A stretch of DNA of 64,000 nucleotides from Thalassolituus sp. UBA1087 (GCA_002314145.1 DCCG01000042.1:1-64000); one strand, 5' to 3'; positions 53,328 to 62,991 are shown, counted from the first letter of the stretch. The notes: a model not told the origin generated them from the sequence alone. Numbers and translations: made by a program.

Positions 53328-54743
53328 TCAGGCGCCGATCAGCGACTGACCACAGACGCGGACGATATTACCATTCACACCGCCGGCGGCTGGGTTAGCA
53401 AAGAAGGCAATGGTTTCCGCCACATCCACAGGCTGCCCGCCCTGTGACAGGGAATTCAGCCGGCGGCCAATCTCCCGGGTAATCACCGGAATGGCATCTG
53501 TCATGGCGGTTTCGATAAACCCCGGTGCCACAGCATTGATGGTAATACCTTTGTCGTGCAGCTCATCCGCCATGTATTGCACGTAACCGATCACACCGGC
53601 TTTGGACGCCGCGTAATTGGTTTGTCCGGTCTGACCGGCAATGCCGTTCATAGAGGAAACGCAGATGATCCGGCCGCCTTTATTCAGGGTCTGCTGGGCA
53701 AGCAGGGCCTCGTTAATGCGTTCTTCCGCCGTCAGGTTGATGTCGATGGTCATGTTCCACCAGTGTTCCGGCATATTGGCCAGGGTTTTATCGCGGGTGA
53801 TACCGGCGTTATGCACGATGATGTCGCCGCCGCCCATGGCTTTCAGTTTGTCGGAAATTAACTGTGGCGCTTCATCAGAGGAAATATCGGCCAGCAGGAC
53901 TTCACCGTCGATGTCGCCCATTACTCTGGCAAGCTCTGCTTCTGCAGGTGGAATATCCAGCCCCAGTACTTTGGCACCGTCACGCGCCAGTGTACGGGCG
54001 ATGGACTCACCAATACCACGGGAAGCACCGGTGACCAGAGCCACTTTGCCGGCCAGGGGTTTGTGCCAGTCCGGGTAGTCAACGGCATCCGCCGCACGCA
54101 CGGTTATGACCTGGCCGTCGACATAAGCGGATTTGGCCGACATAACAAAACGCAATGGGGCGTCGAGGTTTTTCTCCGCACCGCCGGCGACAAAAATTGC
54201 CTGACAGGTAACGCCTTTTTTGCCGCTTTCTTTGGCGACGGAGCGGCTGAAGCCTTCCAGTGCCCGCATCGCTGCGGCCTGTTCACCGCTGCTGGCCTGC
54301 ATATGCGGACGGCCAAGCACGATAACGCGGCCGCTGACGCTGATTTTGCGCATGACCGGATTAAAAAAGTAATACAGCTGAGCGAGGTCAGAGGTATCGG
54401 CGAAGCCGCTGGCATCGAAAATAACCGCATCAAATTTTTCGCTCATATCGGCGTGACATTCAATGCCGGTGGCTTTTACCCCGTGTGCGTCTGCGGCACT
54501 GACGATGGCTGCCGCTCCTTTGGCTGCCGCCGGATAAAAGAGTTCGCCGGCGGAAGCTTTCAGGTTACGCACGATATCATTGATCAGCACGGCATTATCG
54601 CTGGCTCCCAGCAATACTTTGCCTTCAAAAAAAGTATTCTGTGCCGGATTGTAGCGCTTAAGGGGGGCTGATTTGGGTAACACCTGCTTCAGCATGCTGC
54701 GGCCCATGCTGCTGTCGAGCATGGATTCAAGAATATTACTCAT
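53328..54743 (-). CDS. High-molecular-weight 3-oxoacyl-ACP/CoA reductase (FabG-like)
   Basis: 471 residues, about twice the size of ordinary FabG. The C-terminal half is a complete SDR reductase (ALVTGASRGIGESIAR, HNAG, and SSMNGIAGQTGQTNYAASKA with the Tyr-x3-Lys); the N-terminal half is a degenerate flavodoxin/Rossmann-like domain. This is the FabG4-type architecture, known to reduce 3-oxoacyl thioesters, often CoA-linked. It is divergent from a FadI-like thiolase over 275 bp, which fits a shared acyl-CoA or polyketide-like pathway. Confidence 0.88.
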   Translation of the reverse strand: MSNILESMLDSSMGRSMLKQVLPKSAPLKRYNPAQNTFFEGKVLLGASDNAVLINDIVRNLKASAGELFYPAAAKGAAAIVSAADAHGVKATGIECHADMSEKFDAVIFDASGFADTSDLAQLYYFFNPVMRKISVSGRVIVLGRPHMQASSGEQAAAMRALEGFSRSVAKESGKKGVTCQAIFVAGGAEKNLDAPLRFVMSAKSAYVDGQVITVRAADAVDYPDWHKPLAGKVALVTGASRGIGESIARTLARDGAKVLGLDIPPAEAELARVMGDIDGEVLLADISSDEAPQLISDKLKAMGGGDIIVHNAGITRDKTLANMPEHWWNMTIDINLTAEERINEALLAQQTLNKGGRIICVSSMNGIAGQTGQTNYAASKAGVIGYVQYMADELHDKGITINAVAPGFIETAMTDAIPVITREIGRRLNSLSQGGQPVDVAETIAFFANPAAGGVNGNIVRVCGQSLIGA

Positions 54744-55018
54744 GTTTTATTTCCGCTGTAAAAATTTATAAGAATTGTTATGTCAGTCCTGGGTGTTTGA
54801 CTGCCAGCTCATTACAAAGACGCTGAACATTAGCAAATTACACCAGTATCCATAAGGCCTTAAATTGACCCGGTACCATGGTGATTGCGTCACTTGAGCC
54901 AATGTCTGGTACGGTAGACGGGCTAGACTGCTCAGGCTCCGGCAGTGTTGATGTGCCTGCTGTGACGTTTCAGCAAGATTATAAAAAACCTTATGCTAAA
55001 CCAGATTCAGGACTTTCT

Positions 55019-56326
55019 ATGACTAATAAAGCCGCGCCAGCCATCCGCCGTGTTGCTGTTATCGGAGGCAACCGGATTCCTTTTGCCCGTTCCAACAGTG
55101 CCTATTCCTATGCCTCCAATCAGGAGATGCTGACCGCAGCGCTGAATGGTCTGGTGAACCGTTTCAATCTGCAGGGCGAACGGATCGGTGAGTTGATTGC
55201 CGGGGCTGTTATCAAACACAGCCGCGATTTTAATCTGGCCAGAGAAAGCCTGCTCAGCACCAGTCTTGATCCGCATTCTCCGGCCACGGATATCCAGCAG
55301 GCCTGTGGCACCGGGCTGCAGGCCATCATTATGGCAGCCAACAAAATTGCCCTGGGACAGATCGACAGTGCCATTGCCGGAGGGTCCGATACCACATCGG
55401 ATGCGCCGATCGGGGTCAATGAAGGTCTGCGTAAAATTCTGCTGGATATTAACCGCGCCAAAACCACCGCTGAACGTCTGAAACTGCTGACTAAACTGCG
55501 CCCGAAACATCTGGCACCGCTGATTCCGCGCAATGGCGAACCCCGTACCGGCATGTCAATGGGAGAACACACAGAAGATACTGTTAAAGCCTGGGGAATC
55601 AGCCGTGAAGAGCAGGATCAGATTGCCTTTAACAGCCATGAAAATCTGTTGGCCGCTTATGAGCGTGGTTTTTTTGATGATCTGGTGACCCCTTTTAATG
55701 GTCTTGATAAAGACAATCTGGCACGTAAACCGGATATGCAAAAGCTCGCCTCGCTGAAGCCGGCCTTTGACCGTCAGTCCGGCCAGGGGACGCTGACCGC
55801 GGGCAACTCGTCGGCGCTGACGGACGGTGCCTCCGTGGTGCTGCTGGCCTCGGAAGCGTGGGCTGAAGCGCATAACCTGCCGGTGAAAGCGTATCTGTCG
55901 TTTCATGAAACCGCCGCCGTGGATTTCTTTGGTAAAGACGGCAATAAAGATAAAGAAGGTCTGCTGCTGGCTCCGGCGTATGCCGTTCCGCGTATGCTGC
56001 AACGGGCTGGCCTGAGTCTGCAGGATTTTGATTTTTACGAAATTCACGAAGCCTTCGCCGGGGTGGTGGCGTCCACCTTAAAAGCCTGGGAAGACGACAC
56101 CTTCTGCAAAGAAAAATTGGGTCTGGATAAAGCACTGGGCAGCATTGATCGCAGCAAACTCAATGTGAACGGTTCGTCCATTGCTACCGGACACCCCTTT
56201 GCTGCCACCGGCGGGCGCATTGTCGCCAGTCTGGCGAAAATGCTGGAAGAAAAAGGCTCAGGCCGCGGGCTGATATCCATCTGTGCGGCCGGCGGGCAGG
56301 GCGTGGTGGCGATTCTGGAACGCTGA
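55019..56326 (+). CDS. Acetyl-CoA C-acyltransferase (FadI-like thiolase)
   Basis: 435-residue thiolase. Active cysteine in QQACGTGLQA, EIHEAFA, the histidine in GSSIATGHPFAATGGR and the second cysteine in SICAAGGQG. FadI-type trifunctional thiolases share the insertions seen here. ATG 55019 has AGGA 6 bases upstream; an in-frame start at 54878 would only add a non-homologous leader. Partner of the divergent FabG-like reductase; no FadJ/FadB in the window. Confidence 0.88.
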   Translation: MTNKAAPAIRRVAVIGGNRIPFARSNSAYSYASNQEMLTAALNGLVNRFNLQGERIGELIAGAVIKHSRDFNLARESLLSTSLDPHSPATDIQQACGTGLQAIIMAANKIALGQIDSAIAGGSDTTSDAPIGVNEGLRKILLDINRAKTTAERLKLLTKLRPKHLAPLIPRNGEPRTGMSMGEHTEDTVKAWGISREEQDQIAFNSHENLLAAYERGFFDDLVTPFNGLDKDNLARKPDMQKLASLKPAFDRQSGQGTLTAGNSSALTDGASVVLLASEAWAEAHNLPVKAYLSFHETAAVDFFGKDGNKDKEGLLLAPAYAVPRMLQRAGLSLQDFDFYEIHEAFAGVVASTLKAWEDDTFCKEKLGLDKALGSIDRSKLNVNGSSIATGHPFAATGGRIVASLAKMLEEKGSGRGLISICAAGGQGVVAILER

Positions 56327-56360
56327 TTGTCCTGATTATCCGTACCAATAAAAAAGCCCA

Positions 56361-56387
56361 AAAAAGCCCGCCATTGGCGGGCTTTTT
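56361..56387. terminator. Bidirectional terminator after the thiolase
   Basis: AAAAAGCCCGCC / GGCGGGCTTTTT with a 3-base loop; serves the thiolase on one strand and the convergent small gene on the other. Confidence 0.92.
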
Positions 56388-56388
56388 G

Positions 56389-56406
56389 GATTCCGGGCCC
56401 GGAATC
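56389..56406. repeat. 18-bp perfect palindrome
   Basis: GATTCCGGG / CCCGGAATC immediately after the bidirectional terminator, overlapping the stop of the small minus-strand gene by two bases. Function unknown; could be part of a second termination structure. Confidence 0.5.
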
Positions 56407-56668
56407 AGCCGGTGCGGACTTCGTCGGGCCAGCGCTCCAGCAGGTTATTCAGCAATGACTGCTGGCCAGCATTGGCCATGCTTTGTTGACTGATCAACGT
56501 ATTTCGCAGATCGTCCAGTTGTTGCGTGCTTAACAAAAGATCAATAGTCTCATCGCCGGTCAGCATGGCATTGCGCAGATGCAGTGCCAGTGAGGTGTGA
56601 TCATTACGCAGCATACGTTCGGTGAGACTCACCGTCCCCCGGCTTAATCTCAGGTGATGGATGGTCAT
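56405..56668 (-). CDS. Small hypothetical protein
   Basis: 87 residues, mainly helical, with LSLTERM-like and LLSTQQLDDLRNTL segments. No family recognised. Convergent with the thiolase and divergent from the AmpG-like gene; it sits upstream of a terminator, and a GGG-rich site precedes the ATG. Codon use is like that of the neighbours. Confidence 0.55.
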   Translation of the reverse strand: MTIHHLRLSRGTVSLTERMLRNDHTSLALHLRNAMLTGDETIDLLLSTQQLDDLRNTLISQQSMANAGQQSLLNNLLERWPDEVRTG

Positions 56669-56773
56669 AAGGGGCCCTCAGTTGTCTGATATCCATGTCT
56701 GACAAGCGGTTATTGTCGCAGATGCTCAGCCGATGGGTATCAGTCAGATGTCTTAGTCAACTTAGGTTAGTAC

Positions 56774-57991
56774 ATGAATAAGTGGTTTGCTCTGTCAGGA
56801 CTGTATCTGGTTCAGGGACTGCCCCACGGCTTCTTTGGTCAGGCGATGCCTGTCCTGCTGCGGGAACAGGGACTGGATCTGACGCTTATCGGCCTGTTGT
56901 CCATTGTCTCTGCTCCCTGGGCGCTGAAATTTATCTGGGCGCCCTGGCTTGACCGCTTCACGCTGAAGACCGGTGAACACCGCCGCAGCTGGATTCTGGC
57001 GATGAATTACAGTGCCGTGATTGTATTGCTGCTGCTGGCCGCTCAGCCGCTCAGCGTGTGGACCGAATCAGCGGTCTTTCTGCCATTGCTGCTGTTGCTG
57101 ATACTCAATACCTTGATCGCGACTCAGGATATCGCGACCGATGCCATGGCAGTGGAGAACATCGAGCCTGCACGCCGGGGCATCGCCAACGGCATTCAGG
57201 TGGCGGGCTACCGGACCGGGATGATTCTCGCCGGTGGTGGCCTGATTTCGTTATATGGTGTGATCGGCTGGCAATGGGCCCTGTGGCTGCTGGCCGGCAT
57301 TATGGTTGCCGGCACGCTGCCGCTGTGGTTTTTTAAACCCCGTCCTCACACCGCAGAACATCAGCCTCTGTGGCCGTTATGGCTGGGATTTTTCCGTCTG
57401 CGCAACGCCGGTGCCTGGCTGTTGCTGTTACTGGTGTATAAGCTGGGCGACGCCTTCGGGACGCCGATGATCCGGCCATTGTTATCCGATGCCGGCATCA
57501 GTCTGGAGCAGCTGGGACTCCTGCTGGGGACGGTGGGTTTTTTAGCCGGGCTGTTCGGTGCCTTGCTAGGTGGTTGGCTGGTGACCGTGCTGGGCCGGCA
57601 GATTACGCTGCTGGGATTTCTGTTGCTGGAGGCGCTGGCATTGCTCAGTTATCTGGGCATTGATGGCATGGGGCTGGCACCGCAAAAAGACTGGCTGCAC
57701 ATTTACCTCGCGGTGATTGTTGAGCACCTGGCGGGCGGCATGGGCACTGCCGCGCTCTTTACCGTGATGATGGACCGCTGCCGCAGCCACTGCGAGGCCG
57801 CCGATTATGCGCTGCAGAGTTGCGTGATTATAATATCCGGAATGATCGCTGGTGCTGTCTCCGGATTCAGCGCCAGCGCGCTGGGTTACGATGGCCATTT
57901 TATGCTGTCAGCCATACTGGCCCTGATGCCCGTCGCCCTGGTGTGGTGGCTGATTAAACACCGCGCTTTTATGCTGAACCGTGAACTCTAG
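56774..57991 (+). CDS. AmpG-like MFS permease
   Basis: 405 residues and twelve predicted helices. The conserved start (LYLVQGLPHGFFGQAMPVLL) and the DATQDIATDAMAVE-type motif (IATQDIATDAMA) are those of the AmpG/PAT family, which imports muropeptides (AmpG) or, in relatives, acetyl-CoA. It lacks the long C-terminal extension of E. coli AmpG. Followed by a TusA-like gene. Confidence 0.83.
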   Translation: MNKWFALSGLYLVQGLPHGFFGQAMPVLLREQGLDLTLIGLLSIVSAPWALKFIWAPWLDRFTLKTGEHRRSWILAMNYSAVIVLLLLAAQPLSVWTESAVFLPLLLLLILNTLIATQDIATDAMAVENIEPARRGIANGIQVAGYRTGMILAGGGLISLYGVIGWQWALWLLAGIMVAGTLPLWFFKPRPHTAEHQPLWPLWLGFFRLRNAGAWLLLLLVYKLGDAFGTPMIRPLLSDAGISLEQLGLLLGTVGFLAGLFGALLGGWLVTVLGRQITLLGFLLLEALALLSYLGIDGMGLAPQKDWLHIYLAVIVEHLAGGMGTAALFTVMMDRCRSHCEAADYALQSCVIIISGMIAGAVSGFSASALGYDGHFMLSAILALMPVALVWWLIKHRAFMLNREL

Positions 57992-58055
57992 AGACCCGGG
58001 CCAGCGCTACCGGGTACAGCAAACTGACTGAAGTAAGAGTAAAAGAGTAAAACGA

Positions 58056-58301
58056 ATGAGTGAACCTGATATTCAAACGACCCTGGATGCCCGGGGATTA
58101 TTTTGTCCTGAACCTGTGATGATGCTGCACAACACCATCGAAGACATCGCTGTCGGGCGGGTGGTCGAGATTCTGGCGACAGATCCTTCCACTCAGCGGG
58201 ATTTTCTCAAGTTCTGCACCTTTCTTGGCCATGAAATGTTGGCCAGCGAAGAGCTGGAGGGTGAATACCGGTTTTTGATCCGTAAAAACGCGGAGGATTA
58301 A
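58056..58301 (+). CDS. tusA: TusA-family sulfurtransferase
   Basis: 81 residues with the family site LDARGLFCPEPVMMLH, the Cys being the persulfide carrier. TusA passes sulfur to tRNA 2-thiouridine and molybdenum cofactor routes. It is downstream of the AmpG-like gene but separate. Ordinary size for the family. Confidence 0.9.
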   Translation: MSEPDIQTTLDARGLFCPEPVMMLHNTIEDIAVGRVVEILATDPSTQRDFLKFCTFLGHEMLASEELEGEYRFLIRKNAED

Positions 58302-58312
58302 AGGGGGAGGGC

Positions 58313-58339
58313 GGACACCTGTTATTTGATGAGGTGTCC
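58313..58339. terminator. Hairpin between tusA and the convergent LprI-like gene
   Basis: GGACACCT / AGGTGTCC, 8-bp stem with an 11-base loop, in the 68-base convergent gap. No T-run on the plus strand. Confidence 0.35.
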
Positions 58340-58369
58340 ATCCTTGCACCGGCAGGGAATATAGTTCTG

Positions 58370-59575
58370 CTATATATCAGCGCTGTTTATTTGATCCAAC
58401 AACTTGATAGCTCTTTCCATTCCTCCAGCCAGGTATAGATGTCGCCATAACTGAATATATAACTCTTTATAGGTATAGAACTGTCCTGCAATACGTTTAT
58501 CGTAAGTGTTACAGCCTGTGAATTGTCTTCCATGCCAATACCTGCCAAGCGACTCTGGTGAAGGGCTGGATTTGAATATTTCTTTCCAGTTTTGATTGCG
58601 TTTTATGTGCTTTAAAGTGCAACTCATTCCTGATAATACTTCTTTAAATTCTGCTTGATGCTGTTCTGCAATGGGAAGAAGTGTTTGAAAGTTATCCTCG
58701 AGTAGTTTAATAAATTGATCGGAGAATACTCTGCTGTAGCGTCCGTGTGAAGCTGATGTCTCTGCCAGTGAGTGGATAGGGAATGAATAAAGGTAATCAA
58801 TAAATAGGTTGTTACCCTGGTTGGAATGTTCATTAATAAAGTTTTCAAACGAGTTTACTGCTATGTATCCAAGTAAAAAGTCTTTGTCAGTAAGGTTTTC
58901 TGGTTTACAAGTCCATATGGATCCTTGATGGAAACTTTTGTCTTTTTCACAGTATTCCGTTTTATCTGTTATAATGCGCGAAATACCACCGCAGACATTA
59001 GATCCATTGACTTTTGTTATTAATATTGGTGGCTTGTAATACATTACCTGTGTCGCGTTGTATCTGCAGTGGCCATTAAAAAATCCATCAAGGGATTCAT
59101 TAAGATTTTTAAAGAAAACAAACTCAGTTGCTTTGTTAGTGAAATTTTCAGGGATATCTATTGCCATCCTTTGGGCAAGTTTAATATAAAATTCTCTGTC
59201 GCGTTTTATATTATTTTCCTTTATTAATTCTATTATTCTGTCTACATAACAAGATTCAAGTTGTGATGATCCAAAAAGACTATCTCTGGGCTTGTTAAGG
59301 CAGCTTTTTCGTGTTTTTAGCCATGCTATCTGCTCTGTTTTAATCTTTTTTTTATCACCTTTGGTAATCGATAGTTGATAAACATAGGCCATCCAGACAT
59401 CTAGTCCGGAAAGTAAATTGCTGGAACAAATTTTGTGTTCGACTTCGGTGGCGGCTTTCTGGCAATCAAATGATGGTGAATTTACTGTAGGCCCTTCGTC
59501 ACTGGCGAAGGCTGCATTGCTTTTAATAAGTAATACAATCAACAATGAAGTTGTATTGAAGACTTTATGTATCAA
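58370..59575 (-). CDS. Secreted LprI-like (DUF1311) protein, AT-rich
   Basis: 401 residues from TTG 59575, with a signal peptide (KVFNTTSLLIVLLIKSNAAFA). The N-terminal part after it (FDCQKAATEVEHKICSS, a helical region, AWLKTRKSCLNK, LESCYVDRI) matches the LprI/DUF1311 lysozyme-inhibitor-type domain with paired cysteines; the remaining about 280 residues are not recognised but carry further Cys (VCGGIS, TCKPEN, SCTLKH, GCNTYD). The gene is clearly more AT-rich than its surroundings and uses AT-ending codons heavily, which suggests acquisition by transfer. TTG 59575 has AAGG about 9 bases upstream; a TTG at 59629 is in frame but adds a polar leader. A lysozyme inhibitor or envelope-protection role is a guess. 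Confidence 0.75.
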   Translation of the reverse strand: MIHKVFNTTSLLIVLLIKSNAAFASDEGPTVNSPSFDCQKAATEVEHKICSSNLLSGLDVWMAYVYQLSITKGDKKKIKTEQIAWLKTRKSCLNKPRDSLFGSSQLESCYVDRIIELIKENNIKRDREFYIKLAQRMAIDIPENFTNKATEFVFFKNLNESLDGFFNGHCRYNATQVMYYKPPILITKVNGSNVCGGISRIITDKTEYCEKDKSFHQGSIWTCKPENLTDKDFLLGYIAVNSFENFINEHSNQGNNLFIDYLYSFPIHSLAETSASHGRYSRVFSDQFIKLLEDNFQTLLPIAEQHQAEFKEVLSGMSCTLKHIKRNQNWKEIFKSSPSPESLGRYWHGRQFTGCNTYDKRIAGQFYTYKELYIQLWRHLYLAGGMERAIKLLDQINSADI

Positions 59576-60042
59576 AATTTTTTTCCTTGTTATCGTTGGG
59601 CTATTAATTCCATTAATGTTGGCTGACAATGGTTATTCTATGTTGTCGGGAAGGCTATTATTAGAACTGAATCGCAACCCGTTCAGTAGACACTTCCTGG
59701 CTTCCTGAAATACTGTTGTGAAACATTTTTCCACAGTTTATGAGAACAAGTGTTGCCAGCAGGTGTCGACTATTGATAATACTTTTATCATTTTTTTAAA
59801 CCGGCTACAAACAGAGCCGATAAGCACCGGCGGTCAGTACATCTCAGATATAACAATTTTGACACTGGCTATATGCGACAAACAAGTCGACTTACCGCGG
59901 CGGCAGCATAAAAGCCGCACGAATCACTTGATGACTCATCAGCAGAGACAGGTCAGGTATAAACAAGGCATAAAAAAGCCCCTGAGAAAGGGGCTTAGAT
60001 TGATGAGCTCAGACCATCGGTCTTAAGCTTCGTAAAAACCCA
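59576..60042. other. Non-coding stretch upstream of the LprI-like gene
   Basis: About 470 bases between two minus-strand genes. It holds the AT-rich leader of the LprI-like gene, TTTTTT/AAAAAA-type runs, two GTCGAC hexamers and the terminator at 59972. A possible 102-residue reading frame here has no protein-like features. No other structure seen. Confidence 0.5.
59972..59996 (-). terminator. Rho-independent terminator of the DUF349 gene
   Basis: Stem AAGCCCC / GGGGCTT with a 7-base loop; the minus-strand reading continues into a T-run. It lies about 45 bases past the stop of the DUF349 gene. Confidence 0.88.
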
Positions 60043-62757
60043 TCAAAGGCTGGCTTTTAACGCATTCACAAAGCGTGCTTTCAGGGTGTCATCCGCATCC
60101 ACCGTCAGCCAGCGGCTGACGAGCTGACGGCGTTCCTGTTGCGGGGTCATGCCTTTGCCCAGTCCTTCAGCCAGACGCTGTACCTGCAGTTCCATACGGC
60201 GGCTTTTGTCGGCAGCGGGGGATTCCACATCGGCCAGGGTTTCCATCTGAATGCAGATATCGGTGGCATTGTCTTCTGCTGAACGTTCACCGCTGCGATG
60301 GCGGGTGAATTCCGCTTCGTCATAACCCTGTGGCAGCGCCTGTGTGCAGGCCGCTTCCCAGGCAGCGTCGTCAGCGCTGAGGTTGTCGATACGGCTCAGC
60401 AGGCCTTGCCAGCGTGCCTGTTCTTCACGCTTTTTATCTTCTTCGGCACGCGCTTTCAGATCATCATCGATCTGATTCAGTGCTTTCTGCAGGCGCTGAT
60501 GTGCATTACGCGGCAGCTGGATCGCAGAAAATTCACTGCGGATATCGGCCAGTTGCTGGCGGATATCTGCCAGTGTGGCGTCGCTCTGCAGCAGGGCGCG
60601 GGCTTTTTCTGTGAGGGCTTCAGCTTCGCCAACGGTTTCATTGAGTTCTGCTTTGCGCGCTTCACGGTTTTCATTCAGGCGTTCAAACACATGATCACAG
60701 TGTTTGCGGAAAGCTTTCCATAGTTTCTGGTCGGCACTGCGTGGCATTACGCCGACTTCTTTCCAGCGTGCCTGCAGGGCTTTCACCTGATCCACCGCAC
60801 CGCTGAGATCTTCAGCCTGTGAGACGGCTTCGGCTTCATCAACCAGGGCCTGCTTGCGGGCTACGTTACGGTCGTATTCGTCTTTCAGGTGCGCATAAAT
60901 GCGGTCGCACACGGCACGGAATTCATCCTGTGTGCGTTTATGTTCGTTACGTTCTACCGGTGAATAATGACGGAAGGTTTCCCGCGCCGCATCCAGCGTT
61001 TTCTGCACGGTTTTCCAGTCTGCCTCCTCCCAGTTCATGGAGGCTTCATAAGTGCTCAGTTCAGCAATCAATTCATCGCGCAGGGCGATATTTTTTTCAC
61101 GCTGCTGAGCCACTTCGGCGAAATACGCCCGGCAGGGTTCAAACGCCTGATCACCGGCCGCCTGAAACCGCTCCCACAGCGCGTTATCGCCGGCAGCGGT
61201 GCCCAGTGATTTCCATTCTTCCTGCAGGTCATGAATTTTTTCCGCCAGAAGATCCGGTGCGATGCTGGCGTTGATCAGGGCTTCCATGGATTCAACCAGC
61301 TGCTCTTTCTTTGGCGCTGTGGCAAATCCTGCCCAGTCACGCATTTCCTGCAACCTGGCCTGCAGGGCCCGCAGTCTGCGCTGCGGCTGCATGGCTGTTT
61401 TGTCATCCAGCTGGCGCAGGCCGTGCTGGATTTTGCTGTTCAGGCGGCTGGCGTCTTTCAGGTGGCCGTCGTTGAGCGCGGTTTCCAGCGCCGTGAGTTG
61501 TTCTTCGACCACCGCCAGGCGACTGTGCTGCTGCTGTTGCAGCGCCGCGATGGCATCAGCGGCATCCTGTTGGCGCTGTTTTAACTGGTTCAGCCATGCC
61601 GGGGCACTGTGCGCTGTGGGCCAGTTGATGGCTTTGAGCCACTGGTCGGCCTGCTTGCGGGCTTTGTTGAGCTGTTTCAGATCATCGGCCAGAGGCTGCG
61701 CCAGTGTTTGCTGAACCTTGTCCTGCAGTTCGCCACTTTTCTGTAACGCGGACTGCAGGGCGAATAATCCCTGCAGCTGGTTTTCGAACTGCCGCGCCTG
61801 CTCTGCGCCGGGATTGTGTTGGCGGAAGGCCTCATCCCAGCGTGCTTCCAGTTGTTTCAGCTGTTCCTGCAGGTGCCCGGAAGACTGGTCTGTGCTCTGG
61901 TCGCTGAGTTGCTGCAGTTCATCCAGCAGGGCGCTCTGGCGTTCGGCGGCGGCCGCCGCTTCGGCTTGCTGTTCGGCGATGCGCGCTTCTTCTTCAGCAT
62001 GGGCCTGGAGGATGGCGCCGGCAGCCTGCAATTCGGCATTAATGGCAGCCGCAGTGTCCGCATCGGCATCGGCCTGCATGTCAGGCCATTGCTTGCTCAG
62101 CAGCTGATATTTGCCGTTAAATTCGGGGTGATAGCCGACTTTATTCAGATAACGGGCCTGCGCCAGTAACTGGTCCACGGCTTCACGGCGGGCCGTGTCA
62201 GCCTGCTGTGCGGCTTTGTATTGCGCCAGCCGTTCTTTGGCCAGCCGGTACAGTGCTTTGTCTTTGCCCTGTGCATGATCCAGCAGGGTCTGCAGATGGC
62301 CGCCGTCATGGATGCCTTCGGCGGCAGTCAGGCGCACCCGGGCAACCGGATGTTCCATCGCAATATTCAACCGCTGTTGCTCATCGGTGATGCCGGAAAT
62401 CGCGCGGATACGCAGCTCGTTGTCGGAGGTCAGGCCGGCAATTCGCACCAGGGTATGGGGATCGGAAACCGCACTCAGATCACCACCGGCAGGCAACAGA
62501 CGCTCCAGCAGGCGCTCCCGGGCCTGCTGCCGGACTTCATCCTGCTTGCTGTGCAGCAGGCTTTCCAGTGCGTCACTGCCGGTGAGCAGCGCGACAGCCT
62601 GGCTTCTCAGGCGCGGCAGGGGTTCATTGGCGATAAAAGCCAGACGTTCCTCATCCGAGCTGAATCCCTGCAGCGCCTGTTCACGCACGTCGGGTTCCGC
62701 GTCCTGCCATTTCTGAGTCCGGGATCTGGATTTAAATAACTTCTCGAATAATACCAT
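60043..62757 (-). CDS. Large DUF349-repeat protein
   Basis: 904 residues. The N-terminal about 190 residues are HEAT-like helices (EVRQQARERLLERLL, VRIAGLTSDNELRIRAI), then long coiled-coil stretches (about 200-470), and then at least three DUF349 repeats (each about 75 residues, pattern WKSLGTAAGDNALWERFQAA, ARWKEVGVMPRSADQKLWKA). DUF349 proteins are widespread in Gram-negatives; relatives have been linked to biofilm or surface attachment phenotypes but no biochemical activity is settled. No signal peptide. Standalone gene with its own terminator. Confidence 0.85.
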   Translation of the reverse strand: MVLFEKLFKSRSRTQKWQDAEPDVREQALQGFSSDEERLAFIANEPLPRLRSQAVALLTGSDALESLLHSKQDEVRQQARERLLERLLPAGGDLSAVSDPHTLVRIAGLTSDNELRIRAISGITDEQQRLNIAMEHPVARVRLTAAEGIHDGGHLQTLLDHAQGKDKALYRLAKERLAQYKAAQQADTARREAVDQLLAQARYLNKVGYHPEFNGKYQLLSKQWPDMQADADADTAAAINAELQAAGAILQAHAEEEARIAEQQAEAAAAAERQSALLDELQQLSDQSTDQSSGHLQEQLKQLEARWDEAFRQHNPGAEQARQFENQLQGLFALQSALQKSGELQDKVQQTLAQPLADDLKQLNKARKQADQWLKAINWPTAHSAPAWLNQLKQRQQDAADAIAALQQQQHSRLAVVEEQLTALETALNDGHLKDASRLNSKIQHGLRQLDDKTAMQPQRRLRALQARLQEMRDWAGFATAPKKEQLVESMEALINASIAPDLLAEKIHDLQEEWKSLGTAAGDNALWERFQAAGDQAFEPCRAYFAEVAQQREKNIALRDELIAELSTYEASMNWEEADWKTVQKTLDAARETFRHYSPVERNEHKRTQDEFRAVCDRIYAHLKDEYDRNVARKQALVDEAEAVSQAEDLSGAVDQVKALQARWKEVGVMPRSADQKLWKAFRKHCDHVFERLNENREARKAELNETVGEAEALTEKARALLQSDATLADIRQQLADIRSEFSAIQLPRNAHQRLQKALNQIDDDLKARAEEDKKREEQARWQGLLSRIDNLSADDAAWEAACTQALPQGYDEAEFTRHRSGERSAEDNATDICIQMETLADVESPAADKSRRMELQVQRLAEGLGKGMTPQQERRQLVSRWLTVDADDTLKARFVNALKASL

Positions 62758-62991
62758 CCGCTTGCCGTCCGTCTTTGCCGGGAATTAGCCATGCGCGCTG
62801 TCATGTAAAGATATAACGCATGGCGGGTTAAAAATGCGCGACCATTGTACCCGCCCGGAGTGAATAGGGAAGGGGCATTACGGGCTTAATAGCAGGAGGA
62901 TTCGTGTCAGTGGTCTGTGTTAAAATAGCGCCGCGGCGGCACAGATGGCCGCACCCTGATACTAAAATAACAATTCTCACCGGGGATCATC

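Noticed and set aside
53101..53349. An 82-codon frame in the gap between the GGDEF/EAL and FabG genes
   Set aside because: It runs into the FabG gene, has a low-complexity translation and no ribosome site.
59718..60026. A 102-codon frame in the long gap before the DUF349 gene
   Set aside because: It spans the terminator of the DUF349 gene and has no protein-like features.
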